Assembly (NCBI GenBank): GCA_033026295.1
Contig: CM065180.1
Coordinates: 19,683,523-19,747,522 of the forward strand
DNA from: Channa striata
Lineage: Eukaryota; Chordata; Actinopteri; Anabantiformes; Channidae
Direction of reading: 5' to 3'
Length of the DNA: 64,000 nucleotides
Below, in pieces: positions 24,801-38,600 of the stretch. A program made the position numbers and the translations under genes. The notes beneath the pieces were generated by a model that searched no databases, was not told the origin of the DNA, and saw nothing but the letters and a program-made list of their open reading frames with translations. Each line of letters begins with the position of its first letter. Position 1 is the stretch's first letter.

Positions 24801-26637
24801 ATGACTGATGTATTATTCTGTTGTATTATGCTAAAGCAAAAGAAGACGAAGAAAAGAAGAAAAATGATGAGTCAGACTCGGATTCATCGTCACTCCCATC
24901 TTTGGAGGATGAACCGAAGAATGAAGACAGAAATAAACTAGGCAACAAAAAGAAGAAAACCGTCAAAAAAGATGAGAAAACCACAGGTCAGAAGGTGAGC
25001 CCATGACTGGTGATACTAATCAGAATCAGAGATACTGTGGTATTTTAGGAAGTGTCCAAAAAACAAACCTGAATGTTTTAAATTCAGTTTTTTGCAAATT
25101 ACAAAGACGTTACATGAACATCTGTAAGTGTCCAATACTATTACCCTGACTCTTCAAAGGTGCATTATTGTTTTATGGTTAGATCAAGTAGAAGGAAATT
25201 TGAACTTGTGGAACATAAAGAATAAAGTTCCATATTCTGTCTAAAGCTTGTCCGACATCTGATTCCTCCTGCAGGATGATGACAAAGCAGTTGTGCGGCT
25301 CAAACGCTACATCTCTCTCTGTGGTTTGAGGCCCAACTACAAAAAGCTCCTCGATGGCTGTCGCTCTGTTCGTGCAAAGGTGGCTGTTTTAAAGAAGGAG
25401 CTGGAACAACTGGGTGTTCATGGTCAGTAGGAAGGTGTTATTTTACAGAATACAAGTTTGGGCAAAAGCAAACTTTTTTTGCTGTCTCAGACATGAGCTA
25501 ATTAGTGTTATTAATATCTTTTGGCCTTACATATGTGTGGCCTACAGGGAAAATATCCAAATATTCCTAATTGGCCTCGACCTGACCTGTTATATTACAA
25601 GTTGGCCTTATTTAGAAGCCCAGACACAATAGAGTCTTAAGGCAATTGCAAGACCGCTTTGGAATTTATCAAGCAAATATAGGAGGAGCAGAAAACCAAG
25701 AGCTTATTTCATCTGTGGTGCAGGTTAAAGGATGTTTGGTGAACCATACACAAAAACCTAAAACTGCAGGATGTCATTTGTAAAAACTAAAGTGTAAGTT
25801 TGTTAAATTAAGCACTAGTATGAAAGTACTAATGTGTGAATGTGTTTTCTTCCTTTCAGGTCAACCATCTATAGAGAAATGCAAGAGGGTCCGAATGAAG
25901 AGAGAGGAAGCTAAGGAACTGGCTGAGCTTGATGTGAACAACATTATTGCCACACAAGGTTTTATTTTATTTTTTGATTGTTGGCACCTGTACTTGTGGG
26001 CTTTTTCTTTTTGTGTGTGTGTGTTATTCAGTGGAAAAATGAAATATCCTGTATCAACAATATAGCTGTTGATTGCCACCAAGCAACAGTCCTAATTGTC
26101 TCATGAATCTTCTCAATCAGACACACACACGCTTTGTGTGTGTGTGTGGCTGGAATCTAGATGGGTCAAAAACATGATACTAGTGGATGCACAATTATAT
26201 TATTATTATTATATTATATTGACATATGTACCAGTGGTAAATAATTTTGGACATTTTCAGAGCTTTTGGATGAGAAAGACAAGTCTATTTTAAACATCAC
26301 CTAATTTTAGAAAAAACCTTTTGTTATGGAAAAATGTCTTTTCACTTAAGACATTGTGTCATTACACTTTACTAAAAAGAAATAGAAAAAGTTGCCAAAA
26401 ATGAAATTATTTATTAAGGACACACTGCTGTGGTTAATATTTCTTTCAGGTCGCTCTAAACGCAGAGGAGCCTCAGCATGGCAGGAACAAGAAGACCCTC
26501 CATCTTCTACATATCAGCGCACTCTAAACTCCGGCTCTGATAGTGACGAGGAAAACGATGTACACAGAGGGCGCAGAAGAACAACAGACTGGACCAACCT
26601 GCAGGGGATCATCAGCGATGATGCAGACAGTGACTGA
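21856..26637 (+). CDS. hirip3: HIRA-interacting protein 3, CHZ-motif histone chaperone
   Basis: Nuclear protein that binds HIRA and histones. Exons: 21856-21929, 23457-23577, 23695-23842, 24354-24704, 24837-24994, 25275-25422, 25860-25958, 26450-26637; 1287 nt, 428 aa. The N-terminal block (about residues 25-65) has KKRYLAHVGHESLSPEA, as in human HIRIP3. Residues 66-284 are acidic and Lys/Ser-rich and look disordered. The C-terminal part from about 285 holds RLKRYISLCG, NYKKLLDGC and the CHZ-like LAELDVNNII, and the protein ends TNLQGIISDDADSD like the human one. It is shorter than human (556 aa) because the acidic middle is shorter. Intron 3 uses a GC donor (AG|GCAAGT at 23843), and the phase across it is correct. 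A middle region built from simple acidic codons is hard to check by eye. Confidence 0.93.
22225..22520 (-). mobile_element. RTE-like LINE 3' fragment
   Basis: The minus-strand translation of 22295-22516 contains LRWFGHVQRRD and GKRARGRPRRRYMD, the C-terminal end found on many fish endonuclease/reverse-transcriptase LINE proteins. The plus strand before it has CTTTTCCCATCAGGGGTCGC, a common fish repeat tail. Only the 3' end is present, inside hirip3 intron 1. Confidence 0.75.
22752..23045 (-). mobile_element. LINE2-type 3' tail
   Basis: The stretch reads CTTATCCTGTTCCGAGTCGC, then CCCAGCTGTCACTGGG, CACCCTGGACAG and GGCAATTTAGAGTCACC. This is the reverse of the LINE2 3' end common in fish genomes. 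It lies in hirip3 intron 1, just after the RTE-like fragment. No reverse transcriptase is left. Confidence 0.75.
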
Positions 26638-26868
26638 CGGGCGCACGGCACATCTTCAGAAAATGAACAATACTTTTTCTTTGTATAAACTTGGTTTTGG
26701 TCTTTACTGAATATTTTGATACTAAGAAAACCTATACTAAATATCTCTTAATCATTTTTAAATGTAAATATATCTCACATAAAAATGGACAAATGGCACA
26801 TATGAAGGATGTTTGATGTTTTTTGGAAAAGTTTCAATTTATTTTTTATGTACATCTACGTTTTCACA

Positions 26869-26874
26869 AATAAA
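26869..26874 (+). terminator. hirip3: hirip3 polyadenylation signal AATAAA
   Basis: AATAAA 232 bp after the hirip3 stop codon, followed by T-rich sequence. A short 3' UTR. Confidence 0.7.
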
Positions 26875-26879
26875 TATAT

Positions 26880-28167
26880 TGTATTCATAGCAATTTATTT
26901 TACCTAGTAGAACAAACAACATTCGAAGTGCAGACAGCTGAGTAATAAGCTAGTGTCAATGAAATAAATACGCGTATAGAAAGTCGGAACTCGTGTAAGG
27001 AAACTCTCCAATATACGGAATATTTCGCTGACGGACCAGTCCTACGGGTTAATGAATCCCCCAGCACTTGTGCAGGTCTAAGACACGTTTCCTTATTAAT
27101 TTCTTAAAAGTAGACTTTTTAATTTGCATGTACCGATATTAGGTTTGCTTAGAAGGATTTTTAAATAATTTACTCACTAATAACTATATTTTCAGGTCGA
27201 CAGAACGAGTTGTAAACCTCTGGCCGTCGCACAGCTGTTCGGTTACGTGTCCGTCAACGAACCTCATTTAAATGATCGTAATAGAAACTAACGTTAACAT
27301 TTCGTGCTAAACTAGAGTAAATCGACCGAAAAAAATAAAAAGCATACAGCTGACGTAACACCTGATATTTTCGACTAAATCTGAACATTACCTTTGTAGA
27401 ACAGGTTCTACATAAAATCGTATAGGTGTGTATGATTCTGTGTGTCCACAGAGGCCTCATGTAATCCATGTTTGCACTTCAGTAAAATTCTGAGGTGCTT
27501 GTACTTTGCTGGACTACACTGACTCTGCAGGATATCTTACAAATTTGGCTACGAGTTACTTTTTGCAGCTGTGGTTTCTGTTAAAGATGAAATAAAGTAA
27601 TTAAGTATCATGTATTGTTATTGAATAATTACCTATCCGGACAAAAAGTGGTAAGATCAGTTTTACAGATGCCGTTATTGTTCCACACTAAAATGTCGTA
27701 GTAACAGGGATCGTTATCCCATGTTTTCCTTTATTACTATACTACTTTCACTTATAAAACGTTTCACATGTACTTCACACTTTTACTTAAGTACTGAGTT
27801 ATGAACTACTATCTTTGGATATTACCTATTGCGAAGTCTACTAATCTATACAGCAAAGGCAGGTGTTACAGCTGTTTTTCATCTCAGAGTTGTTTAACAG
27901 AGAACAGATTTAGCGAAAGACTGACAAATCAAAGCTGTGAGAACTTAACAAACCTTTAAAGATGTAACGTTTCATTTGCTGCTGGACTTCTTTGCAGATA
28001 ATGTCCGTATAAACTCAAATGGGAGTTTAATATTGAAAACAGTCCCTATAAACGTATACATAGTCACAACTGCAATCAGTGTCATAAATATTGGTGTAAG
28101 TAATGATGGGCTGCCTTTTTCTCTAAAATGATGTTTACTTAGACCTTACACTTTACATTTCATGCAG
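26880..28167 (+). other. hirip3-antkmt intergenic region and antkmt 5' part
   Basis: The start codon of antkmt lies two bases after a splice acceptor (TTTCATGCAG at 28167), so at least one untranslated exon must lie upstream, most likely in the CpG-containing stretch near 27180-27300. I could not place its ends. The rest is AT-rich with no recognisable gene or repeat. Confidence 0.4.
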
Positions 28168-28169
28168 CA

Positions 28170-29626
28170 ATGGACGACAACACACCAGATGAGGTATTTG
28201 CTGAATTCAGAAGCAGGGACCTTGGCGGCTGGGGTGTTGCTCAGATAGCTGCTGGCACAGGGCTTGCCGTATATGCTATGTGGGTAGGAGTCCTCCAGCC
28301 GGGTTTCCGAAAAGTCCCTTTAAGGCTGCAGGTGTGGTATACATCTTTATTACATGTAAATGAAGTTTTGAGGTTTTTATTTCATTGCACAAGAAGCAAC
28401 ACTTGTTTTAAATTTCTTCCAGGTTCCCTACATGCCTGCCAGCAAAGCTCAAGTAGGAAATGTCATGACGTTGTTAAAAGGTCGAAAGGGAGGTCTTGTA
28501 GATTTGGGATCTGGTGATGGTCGCATTGTAAGTTATAACTGAGATATGTCCGATACTTGTCTCGCAGTTGTGAAAACAATGGTATTTGACTGTGAGGACT
28601 TTTACCCTTAAGGTCTTAGAAGCCAGGCAGCAAGGTTTAACTCCTGCTATCGGCTATGAGCTCAACCCATGGCTTGTTCGCCTGGCCCGCTTTAAAGCAT
28701 GGAGAGCAGGCTACCATGGGAAAGTGTCATATCGACGGGAAAATCTCTGGAAGGTTTGTCATTTGTGACTTGTGTTATGACACTATGTTATTAGTGTCAT
28801 AACGAGTGCAACGGTAAAAATATCTGTATACTGTGAATATATTTTTTTACATAATCATTGTACTGACAATGCAAGACATGCCTGTTTTTTACTTATTTGT
28901 TTGACCTGTTCACCTGTTGACATTCTACATTGTATGTCATCACAGGTGGACTTGACAGAATGCAAGAATGTCACAGTGTTTTTGGCTCCTAGTGTGGTGA
29001 GTAAGAGAAATAACAGATACCTACAAACTATGAAATACTAGATCCTGTCAGTGTGACATACAGCCCAGCAAACAAAACAGTAGTGGGGACAAAATGAAGA
29101 TGATCATGAACAGTAAAAGCTGTGCATTACTTTCTCTGTTTGTCAAAATGCTCTTCCACACAAAGCATAGTTTTCAATTATTAGAAAAGCAGTCTCGCTC
29201 CTAAATTGTCTGTATTGCTGTTTAAGTCATATATCCAAGTGGCTGCATCCTAATAAAAGTGACTTGAATATCATGACATGGATTAGATCATTTGAGATTC
29301 CAGACATCAGCAAGAAATTGTCAGATAAACAATTTATGCAACTGTTTTGTGAAAGTGTTGCAGTAATTGCTATTGTGCTCTTGTGTTCCTAGCTTTCATT
29401 GTTACAGGAGAAGTTGCAGGCTGAGCTCCCTGATGATGCATTAGTGGTAGCTGGACGTTTCCCCTTCCCTGACTGGAAACCTTGCAGAACTGAGGGCATG
29501 GGTGTGGACAGAGCCTGGGCATATAACATTAAAGCACAGAGACAGCACACATGCAAGAAAAATGGCACAGTCACATGTGACCTTGGACATGACCTAACTG
29601 AGGGAAAAAAAACACTTGAATCATGA
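28170..29626 (+). CDS. antkmt: Adenine nucleotide translocase lysine methyltransferase (FAM173A)
   Basis: SAM-dependent methyltransferase that in mammals methylates a lysine of the mitochondrial ADP/ATP carrier. Exons: 28170-28331, 28423-28527, 28613-28753, 28946-28996, 29393-29626; 693 nt, 230 aa, close to the 235 aa of human. An N-terminal hydrophobic stretch at about residues 20-40 fits the membrane/targeting segment of the family. The SAM-binding motif VDLGSGDGRIV is at about 82-92, followed by GYELNPWLVRLAR and, later, RFPFPDW. FAM173B (ATPSCKMT) shares these motifs. PLRLQVPYMPAS, LAPSV and the short N-terminus fit FAM173A better. The C-terminal 30 residues are Lys/Thr-rich and unlike mammals. 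Confidence 0.9.
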
Positions 29627-29808
29627 AAGTAACCTGTTAATCAGGCATAGCAACAAATAACTAGTCTTGTTACTGTAAAAAAGTGGATTTTTTTATGTAC
29701 TACATTTTAGAGTATTTTTAAACTGTAATTTTACTTGTATTTAAGTATCTAATTATTTTAAAGTATTTCATATCACTACAATTTACATAATCTCCGTTAC
29801 TGAGTAAC

Positions 29809-29814
29809 AAATAA
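29809..29814 (+). terminator. antkmt: antkmt polyadenylation signal AATAAA
   Basis: AATAAA about 180 bp after the antkmt stop codon in an AT-rich context. Confidence 0.5.
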
Positions 29815-29829
29815 AAATATATATTTGCT

Positions 29830-31424
29830 GGATGCAGAAGGTGAGGTGCCATGCAAGGCAGTAAACATGGAATAGCGTGCCCCAGAAGTGGAGGTCCTGA
29901 GTTACTGGCAACCTCTCCAGTAGGTCAAAGCTGGCGCAATGACAGCTGGAATCGGTTTTAACGCCACCACAACTCTGTAAGTGATATAGATTGTGAATAG
30001 ACAAGGATTAACTGGAGTAAAAAAAAATGGACACACATAAGCTGAAAGCCAAGTTAGACAAATCTGAATTCCAGTCGCATTCAGTTTGGGCTGAAGTTGA
30101 ACAGTTAAAAAAGGGATGAATTTAAGTCTAAAAAAGTCACAGCTTCACTATAAACATAGTTTGGCCAAGAGTGTGAAGATAGGTGTTCTAGCCTGTGCAG
30201 GTAAGTCAACCTCATGAGCTTAAACATAACCAGAGACATGAGCAGCGTGGCTCAGTTAATGCTGTGTTTTGTTTTGTTGATTTTTATCTCACATCTGATA
30301 GAGAATGTTCAGCTGTGTGTGACTTTAAATGTCGGGAATCAACACTGTAATAAGACTTATCTTTCCTTTTGTAACATAATGTGAGCCAGCTGAGGTGACC
30401 TTATAATGTCATGCTATTCTATTAAAAATCGTAATTTAAAAAAAAATTATATGAAACGTAAAATACCATATTACAAAACATAAATGCTCCTGCTCTATCT
30501 GTTTTACCTGACAGAGTCCTAGAGGATTAAAAAGGGAAATAGTAAAATATACTTAGGTTTTTCCCCCAAGTAATATTTTGTACAATTTTACCACAGAACT
30601 GGTACTTCCACATGAGTGGACAAACTATGCACTCTTTACACACAGCTTATTTTGTTTACTGACAGCTTAGAAATTCCTGAGCAAGGGTTTAAGAAAAATC
30701 ACCTAAACCTTCAAACCCCTGTAGATTTTTGCAAATTTCCTGACTGGGGAAAACAAAGCTTGTTGTTAAAGAGAATATTTAAATAATCAAACTGGAGACG
30801 GTCATGTGAATTCTTAAGGCAATGTTTACTTCGTGCAGCAAGGGAGCACACAGCATGAAAGATGAGCGCATCTGCTCACAGGCAGACTGGTCACAGAATG
30901 ATTTTATATGTTACAGAATTAAATGTAACTCAACTGATATTCCCTGTTTTCAGCTACAACAGTCTCATGACCATGGTTAATGGGCATTTATCTGTTTCCC
31001 AAGGTAGTCTCAGTTATCCCCAAATAACTTATCTCTTCCTGGCTTATTTGCACACATCACTTTCTCCACTAAAGAGCAGAAAAAAGGTTTTAAAACACAT
31101 TTTGCATCTGCATCTGCAGTTTCTTTCTCGTGCAAAAACATCTGGCACAGTGTACGAAAGGCCTGCGTACAATCCGACAACTTCAGCGGATTGTTTGTTA
31201 GATTTTGTGATGGTCAGTGGGTCTTAGCACTGGGAGAATGTCTTTGTCACAACAAGTGTGGAATGTGGCTCCTCAGGCTCTGGATGTCCGTGGTAGTGAG
31301 TGTTATGTTTTTCCTCAACTCAAAAAGGAACTGTAACACTTGTACAAGTCTATTAAGGTCTATGTTATCGTATAGTTCTTATTGTAGAGATATTGTATTA
31401 CAGACATATGTTTGTGTTTTCTGC

Positions 31425-31455
<31 letters not shown>

Positions 31456-31850
31456 TATTTGGGAAAAATGCCACCATGTTTCACATTGCAATGTCCTAAT
31501 AATAAAAAATGCTGCTTTACAGTGAGGGTATCCTGTCACTTTTGTGAGCAGCCACTGATTTTTTTTTTATAATAAACTATTTAAACAAACGCTGCATTAA
31601 CTACTTTTTAACTACTTATTGCACTTATATATAACCTCGAATTATTTTTCAAGAATAACTAATTGCTTATGCTTATCTAACGTACTGGCACACTTACAAC
31701 CACTGTTGATTAAAAGTGTTTTCTAGTACATCTAGCACAGAAAATGCTGTAGTTTGAAAATTACAGCCGGAAGCCGGGCCTTTATTATTGTGAGTGATCG
31801 GACACGATCTGACTGCAAAAGAGGAAGTTGCGAAGCAAAGTCTGGAACCA
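29830..31850. other. Intergenic region between antkmt and xpo6
   Basis: About 2 kb of AT-rich sequence. Open frames at 30862-31227 and 31191-31499 have no recognisable domain and the second runs through a TG repeat. I see no gene here. The stretch 29830-29990 may be an old interspersed repeat, but I could not name it. Confidence 0.5.
31425..31453. repeat. (TG)n microsatellite
   Basis: Pure TG run in the antkmt-xpo6 intergenic region. Confidence 0.95.
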
Positions 31851-32634
31851 GCAAGCAGCTAGCCCGAGCCGCCCTAGACACTGAGAGGGGGAATAACAGG
31901 AACAGGCGCGCAGAGTATTATATATTTAGTGTTATTACAAGCGTGTCAGATGTACATTATGAGTGTGCATATTCACCCGCCTCAATATTTAAAACAGTAA
32001 CGCTGGAGGGAAGTTGTCGTGACGAGCTTCCCTAGTAGAAGCATGTCTACGTTTGACAGCAAGCTAACGAAAATTAGCGTTATGCCTCCATTCTTCTAGA
32101 CGAGCTAACGTGTTAGCGTAGCCATCCGCTGCAACGTTAGCAACTGGCTGACTTAGCACCGCAACGCTGGACACGGGGATCGAATCGGCGTTACACGTTT
32201 TCCGATGGTGGAGCTCGTGTTAGACGTTCTAGGAAAACAATATTCGTATATGTAGCTTAACGGTAACTCCGATGTAATCATACGACAATGTGGCTAACTC
32301 ACCGATTGGAGATAGTGTTAGCTGGTTCGTTGCTAAGGACTTTGTAGTCGACAACGCGTTAGCTTTTTTTTTCGTGCACGGTTTGATCTGCTGTTTAAGG
32401 TCTTTGTGAGCTCAGTCAGCGTCGCCGGCCTTTGCCAGCCAGTTGTGCATGGAGAGTCGACGTGAGCAGGCGAGCGGAGCATGAAGAACCCCCGTCTGTG
32501 CTCGCGTTAGCCAGCGACACCTTAGCTAACGTTAGCCACAGAATCGGCTGGGTCGGTAGTTAATGCTGGGCTGTTCCTGCAGTTAATCCACGACTTAAAT
32601 CAAACGAAGAAAGCACCTGAGCCAGATAAACATG
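31850..32634 (+). promoter_or_regulatory. xpo6: xpo6 promoter and first exon
   Basis: The first coding exon contributes only the ATG at 32632, followed directly by the donor GTAAGT. The 600 bp upstream are CpG-bearing, have no clear TATA box, and carry nine TTAGC and five GCTAA pentamers between about 32060 and 32540. The transcription start is not placed. Confidence 0.55.
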
Positions 32635-35600
32635 GTAAGTATAATTTTAATGTGAGCTGTCTGTCTGGCTTAGATATCTTAATGTTAATGCACGTTGTCT
32701 TCCTGTCTCATTTGCTAAACAGCTAAAGTTCTGTATAATCTTTAGATTCGTATCATTGAACAGGAAGTACCGACGCTAAATTGAAAAATGTTTTCTTTAC
32801 ACGTCGTTTATCTCGTGTGATAATATCTGCTACGATCCTCCACGGAGCCAAATAACGGTTTTGTGCGAGGCCCAGGTATTTCACGGGTTGTGACAGCTCG
32901 TTAAGCCATTTCACGGAACAAGACGCCCATCTTACAAAACCAAGTGTTTGCTTTGACTGGCGTTGAGCCTCGGCAAGTTGTGGCTTATTTGAGGAATTCA
33001 GACCCGCCTGCCACAGGAACTGCTCTTTAAAACTTCAATTTGTGATCTCCCAGGCAGGGCCCAACGTCACTCACCTGTCAAAGCCTGCTATAGCAGCCGA
33101 CATAACGCATAACATTCCTTGTAATCACAGCTTGATTTTGGTTATGAATGACGTCTTTGGAAATTGGCAGTGGTACATGTTAGTGATGCATGGCATGAGT
33201 AATGACCGGCTCTTGGTGCATACACGCTCGTGGCGATAAGCACCTGCAAGCACCACCTTAGAAAACCTCTGTGGAAATGATAGTGGTGTGGATTGTGACT
33301 GTTGGTCTCGGTGGTTGACATTTGACATTTTGTGCATAACTTCACCTTTGATTCTTCACTAGGCTTCAGAAGAGGCGTCGCTGCGTGCACTTGAGAGCCT
33401 TATGACGGAGTTCTTCCACAGCTGCACAACCAATGAGAGAAAGAGAGAAATAGGTACGTTTGGCTTCCTGAAACATCGCATTATACGCTTTGGTGTTTAA
33501 AATTTAGTTTGACAACCCTTTGCCCATGCTCAGTTTATTTCATATTAGGCTTGAATTTGAAGGTATGTTTTATTCACAGCGGCAGTGTACAGTAAGTACA
33601 CTGCAATGTATTACACTAATTGTACCGAAGTTTGTGTCTAGTTCTCATTGCAGTTTTTAATATGGCCTCAAATTAATTACATTTTTTTGTGTCACTTTTT
33701 TCTGCTCACTTCCTGTGTTGTGGCGCATTTCTTTCAGCAAGTGAAGTACTACATTGCCATGTACCTCTCTTAGTGATCTTGCCTGCTTCCTTTTTTGCAG
33801 AAGAGCTGCTGAATAACTTTGCACAGCAGACTGGAGCGTGGCGGCACTGCTTGTTCTTCCTTTCGAATACTCGGAATGAATATGTAATGATGTACAGCCT
33901 CACAGTATTTGAAGTAAGTTGTGTAGGCGGGATTTGCATATTGTGTGTTCGTAGTACCGTCTGTCTTTTCATGATTTCAAAATAAAACGGTGCACAGAGA
34001 AAGGTTTTGTTTTAACAGACCTGAGCACATAAATATAAATAGTTGCATTCTATTTTCCTGTTTCCTGATTTTAATTTTGCAAGACGCAGCATATACATTT
34101 ACGTATAATTTGCATGGGATACTACTTTCACTTGCTTTAATGCACATCTTAAATAAGTATGCATATAATAAGTTATACATAAGTTTAGATTTAATTGGCA
34201 GTATTATGGTAATAGTGGAAATCTTTTAAAGTAGGAACTGCAAATTTAAGACAAAAAGTAAACATATAAATGAATAAAACAGATAACTCAGTTATGTAAA
34301 AGTACTTCAATGTAATTTCATAAGTTTATAGTCAGACACATACCTGACAGCGTCCTTGTCTTACTTTCAGAACCTAGTGAATAAGATGTGGATCGGTGTT
34401 GCTTCACAAGACAAAATGGAGATTCGCAGCTGTCTGCCCAAACTCCTACTTGCTCAGCACAAATCGGTGCCCTATTTCATCCGCAACAAACTCTGTAAAG
34501 TTATCGTGGACATTGGGCGCCAGGACTGGCCCATGTTCTATCATGATTTCTTTACAAACACCCTTCAGGTAAGTCCTGCTTTTTTAGTTTCTGCTCTTAA
34601 ATATTTGTGACTTGGATTACATAAGCTACAAAGTTTCTCTCTCACAGGATATTGTTCAGCCAAGGTGGTAAACCACAAACGGTAGATGCTGATGCATCTT
34701 GTCTCGTGTTAAATTAGTACATTAAATGAACCACACTTATTATTATGTTCATGGCATTTCCTGTGAGGGTTTCTTTTGCCTAATTTGTGGAGAATAATAT
34801 TAAATGAAGAGGAGGTGGTCTTTTAGACAAGAACGCCCGTTTTTCTATTAAATACCTCACAATAGAGAATAACACACATAGAAGAGGGTAATAGCTTTGA
34901 ACCATCCGTAGATATTGGACAAGTTTTTCTTTCTTTATCTATAAAGTGGTGTCTTTTAATTTGTTGTGAACTGCAGTTGATCCAGTCCCCAGCACTGGCT
35001 CAGCTCGGATTGGTAATGTTGAAAACCACCTCAGAGGAACTTGCGTGTCCTCGAGAAGATCTGAGTGTTGCCAGGAAAGACGAGCTACGTAAACTGTTAC
35101 TGGAGCAGGTACCGACAGTCCTCGGACTTCTGACCGGTGAGAACACCCTTCATTTACTTTGTGCAACGTGTTTTCCGTATGTAGATAACGGCAGGTTGGT
35201 TGTAGTGGATTAAAGCTGCCTTGATGCTTAAAAGATATTTATGCTCTTATTATCTAATAAGTAGCACTGTGAGGTTATGGTGCAGAACTGGCAACACGTG
35301 TGTATTTAACAGTAGCTTTGCTGCATGCTACAAGTTAACAACTGTGTTTTCAGTCTAACTTAAAAAACCGTTTCCATGTGTTTTTGCTGGTAAAACAAAA
35401 AACTGGTAGAATCAACCACAAATTACAGTCAGGCTGCAAGTCAGGTTTTGGTGGAAACTCTTTAATAGGTTGTCACCTATTGTTTTTTAGGTATCTTGGA
35501 GACCTACTGGGACAAGCACAGTGTCATAGCTTCCACCCCACCTCCGTCACCCACATCTGGAGAAAGCGGTAAGTGAATCATCCTTTAGGTGGTTAAAACT

Positions 35601-38600
35601 GACAAAATTGTAATATCTGAATCGTGGGGGGTGGGGGGGTGTTTTCTCTAATATTGACCATAGACTAAGCAATATACAAAGTGCATTGTTGGAGTTGTGT
35701 TTTAACCAGATCACTTTGTGTCTCTCCAATCTTTCAGTTGAATTGCTGGGCAGTTTGTTTCAGGGGAGCCAGTACTCAAAGTTGCTTTGCCAGCCAATGG
35801 CAGCATTGGACAGTGAGAGTCAGCAACTCTGTTGTCTGGTGTTGGAGTGTTTGGCTCACCTGTTTAGCTGGATCCCTCTGTCTACAAGCATCACACCCAC
35901 CCTGCTGGCGTCCATTTTCCATTTTGCACGCTCTGGTTGTGATTTTCGGACAAAGAACAAGATAGGGCCCTTTATCTCCTCCAACTCCTCCTCTTCTAAT
36001 GGGCATCTTAACCTTGGGACATTGCCCCCGGCATCAAATGGAGGAGAGAGTAACGAACAGCAGAGTGAGGGCAGTAAGATGGACCGTGCCCGGCTTGGTG
36101 TGCTTGCTATGACTTGTGTCAATGAACTGGTGTCAAAGAACTGTGTGCCAGTGGACTTCGAGGAGTATCTACTGCGCATGTTCCAGCAGACATTCTTTCT
36201 TCTGCAGAGGTTGACGCGAGAGAATAATGCTCATACAGTCAAGAGACGTCTGCAGGAACTTGATGAGAGGTGTAGTAGAGTTAAATACTTTACGATAGCA
36301 TTTGTGCATCCATAAGCATTAAGAGTAAGTTTCACCACCACTGTCATCATTTAGTCAGCAACTGGTCATTCATACTTTTGTTACGCTCAAGTCTAATTTG
36401 CATTTTGCAGTTTCATTTGTTTGTAGTCCATACAGCTGCTCTCTCTATACTCCTTCCTCGTAGCCATATAACTTAACTCTGTTATGCTTGTTTTAACCTA
36501 TACTATATATTATATTTCGCCATTATAAGTAACTATTTTAATCTGTTTTTCAGTTTGACTACACGTTTGACTTTTTTACATGTACTTAGTTTCAACAGTA
36601 GTTTTAGTTTCGCGTTGACTCAGAAAACTGTGCTAAAAGTTTAATACAAAAGCAATATACATAGACCTAGAGTATTTATCTTCTAATTTTGCAAGCCAAG
36701 TTTATTTATTCACTTCACCACATCTCAGTTATCAGACGCACTTGACATTGTTGACAGTGTTGTGTTTTTGCGCAGACAATTGATCTGCATCGTCACCATC
36801 TGTTGTAAAGATGCAATTAGGGTTCAGGATTGACCAACAGACTATATGAAGTAACATCGGATTGCAACATGATTGTGGGGAATTCATTGTTTTGTGTTAT
36901 GTTCTCTTTCATCTTTCAGTTACTTGGAAAAGTTCACAGATTTTCTGCGCCTGTTTGTCAGTGTTCATTTGAGGCGGATTGAGTCCAGTCCTCAGTTTCC
37001 AATTGTAGATTTTCTTGCGCTGCTTTTTAAATACACCTTCAACCAGGTAATATTTTGGTATTAAATTGTTGATGTACTACCCTCCAGGGTGTTAAATTTT
37101 TTTTACAGGTGTCCTGCAAACTTGATTCTAATTGATTTTCTTTTTCCAGCCAACCCATGAAGGCTACTTTGCCTGTCTGGATATTTGGAATGTATTTTTG
37201 GATTTTCTAACAACCAAAATCAAAAGCAGACTAGCGGACAGAGACAGCGTCCTAAATAGGTATGTTGCACTGATGACATATCTTTTCTGTTTCTGAAACA
37301 CCTAGTGAAGTGGAAATTTATGGAATGCAGTGTATAAATCATGTTCATACATTGAAATGTTCAACAAGTGTATGAATTTGTTTGTGATTATCGTTAAATA
37401 TGTTGCTCTGTGCTTTGACAGGTACAAAGATGCCTTAGTTCTTCTGTTAAGGGAAGTTCTAAATCGCATACAGTTCAGATGCAATCAGGCCCAGTTAGAG
37501 GAGCTGGATGATGAGACACTGGATGATGATGTAAGAATAGTTTGTATGCTGTATGTTTTTGTTTCTGCTTTGCAGTTTTTCACTTGAAAGGCTTAAGTTA
37601 ATCAAAGATGTTGCTCTACGATGATTGTAGATGTTGCTCTACAATTGTATCTCCTATTAGAACAGGCCATGCAAAGATATTTTGCTGAAGCCTTTTAATA
37701 GACGCAACATCTGCATCCTCTGCACAAATAAATATAATAATAGATAAAGTGTATCTAAAGTCCATGAGCTGTTCATTTAGTATAATACAAGCTTATTGTT
37801 TTCCTAACAACAGTAGTTTTCTATTAAGTTGCAGTGGTAAATTGCAACAAAAAATGATGTGTAAAAATCCTGCAGCTTTGCAACTCAACATGAGTAATTT
37901 GGAAGGTATTTTAAAAAAAAACCTTATATATTTACCCATTAGCAAGAGGAACTTTCAAAGCAAGCAAAAAGTGTTTTGTTGTAGAAGAGGGCACCTGACG
38001 TGATGTTAACTGTTCCTTTTTAATATGTTAACATATTGTTCGTAGCCATATATTATATTAAGTATTTTAAGATGTGGGCACATTGCAAAGGCATATATAT
38101 CTTTTATATGACCGTCTGAATGTTCTCCTTCATTTGGTAACTATAGCAACAGACAGAGTGGCAAAGGTACTTGCGTCAAAGTCTGGAGGTGGTTGCCAAG
38201 GTGATGGAGCTGCTCCCATCCCATGCATTCTCAACATTGGTAAGCGATTTATTTTCGATATTACGTGGATCATATTGCATAGTTTTTATTATTCCCTCAG
38301 TAGACTTTATTTGAGGATGAGAAAATAACACGCATCTAAAATATTGACAAGTACAAGTTTGTGCTTTTTTTAACGAAAAAAATTAAATGGAGTAATACTG
38401 GCTTGAATATATACCAGGCCGCTTTTCCTTGATTGGTTTCCTGGTGTGTGTGTAGGTTATAAATCAGCTCGTAGTCATGGTCAACAATCAACCCATTTTT
38501 TTTTAAATAATCATGTAATATTTCAAACCTTTACAACATTGCTTATCCCCTTGAAATCGTAGTTGTTAAGATGATCCCAAATACTGGAGGCCCTTGTTTA

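Noticed and set aside
30862..31227. 121-aa plus-strand open frame between antkmt and xpo6
   Set aside because: No known domain, no splice phase or Kozak support, AT-rich context.
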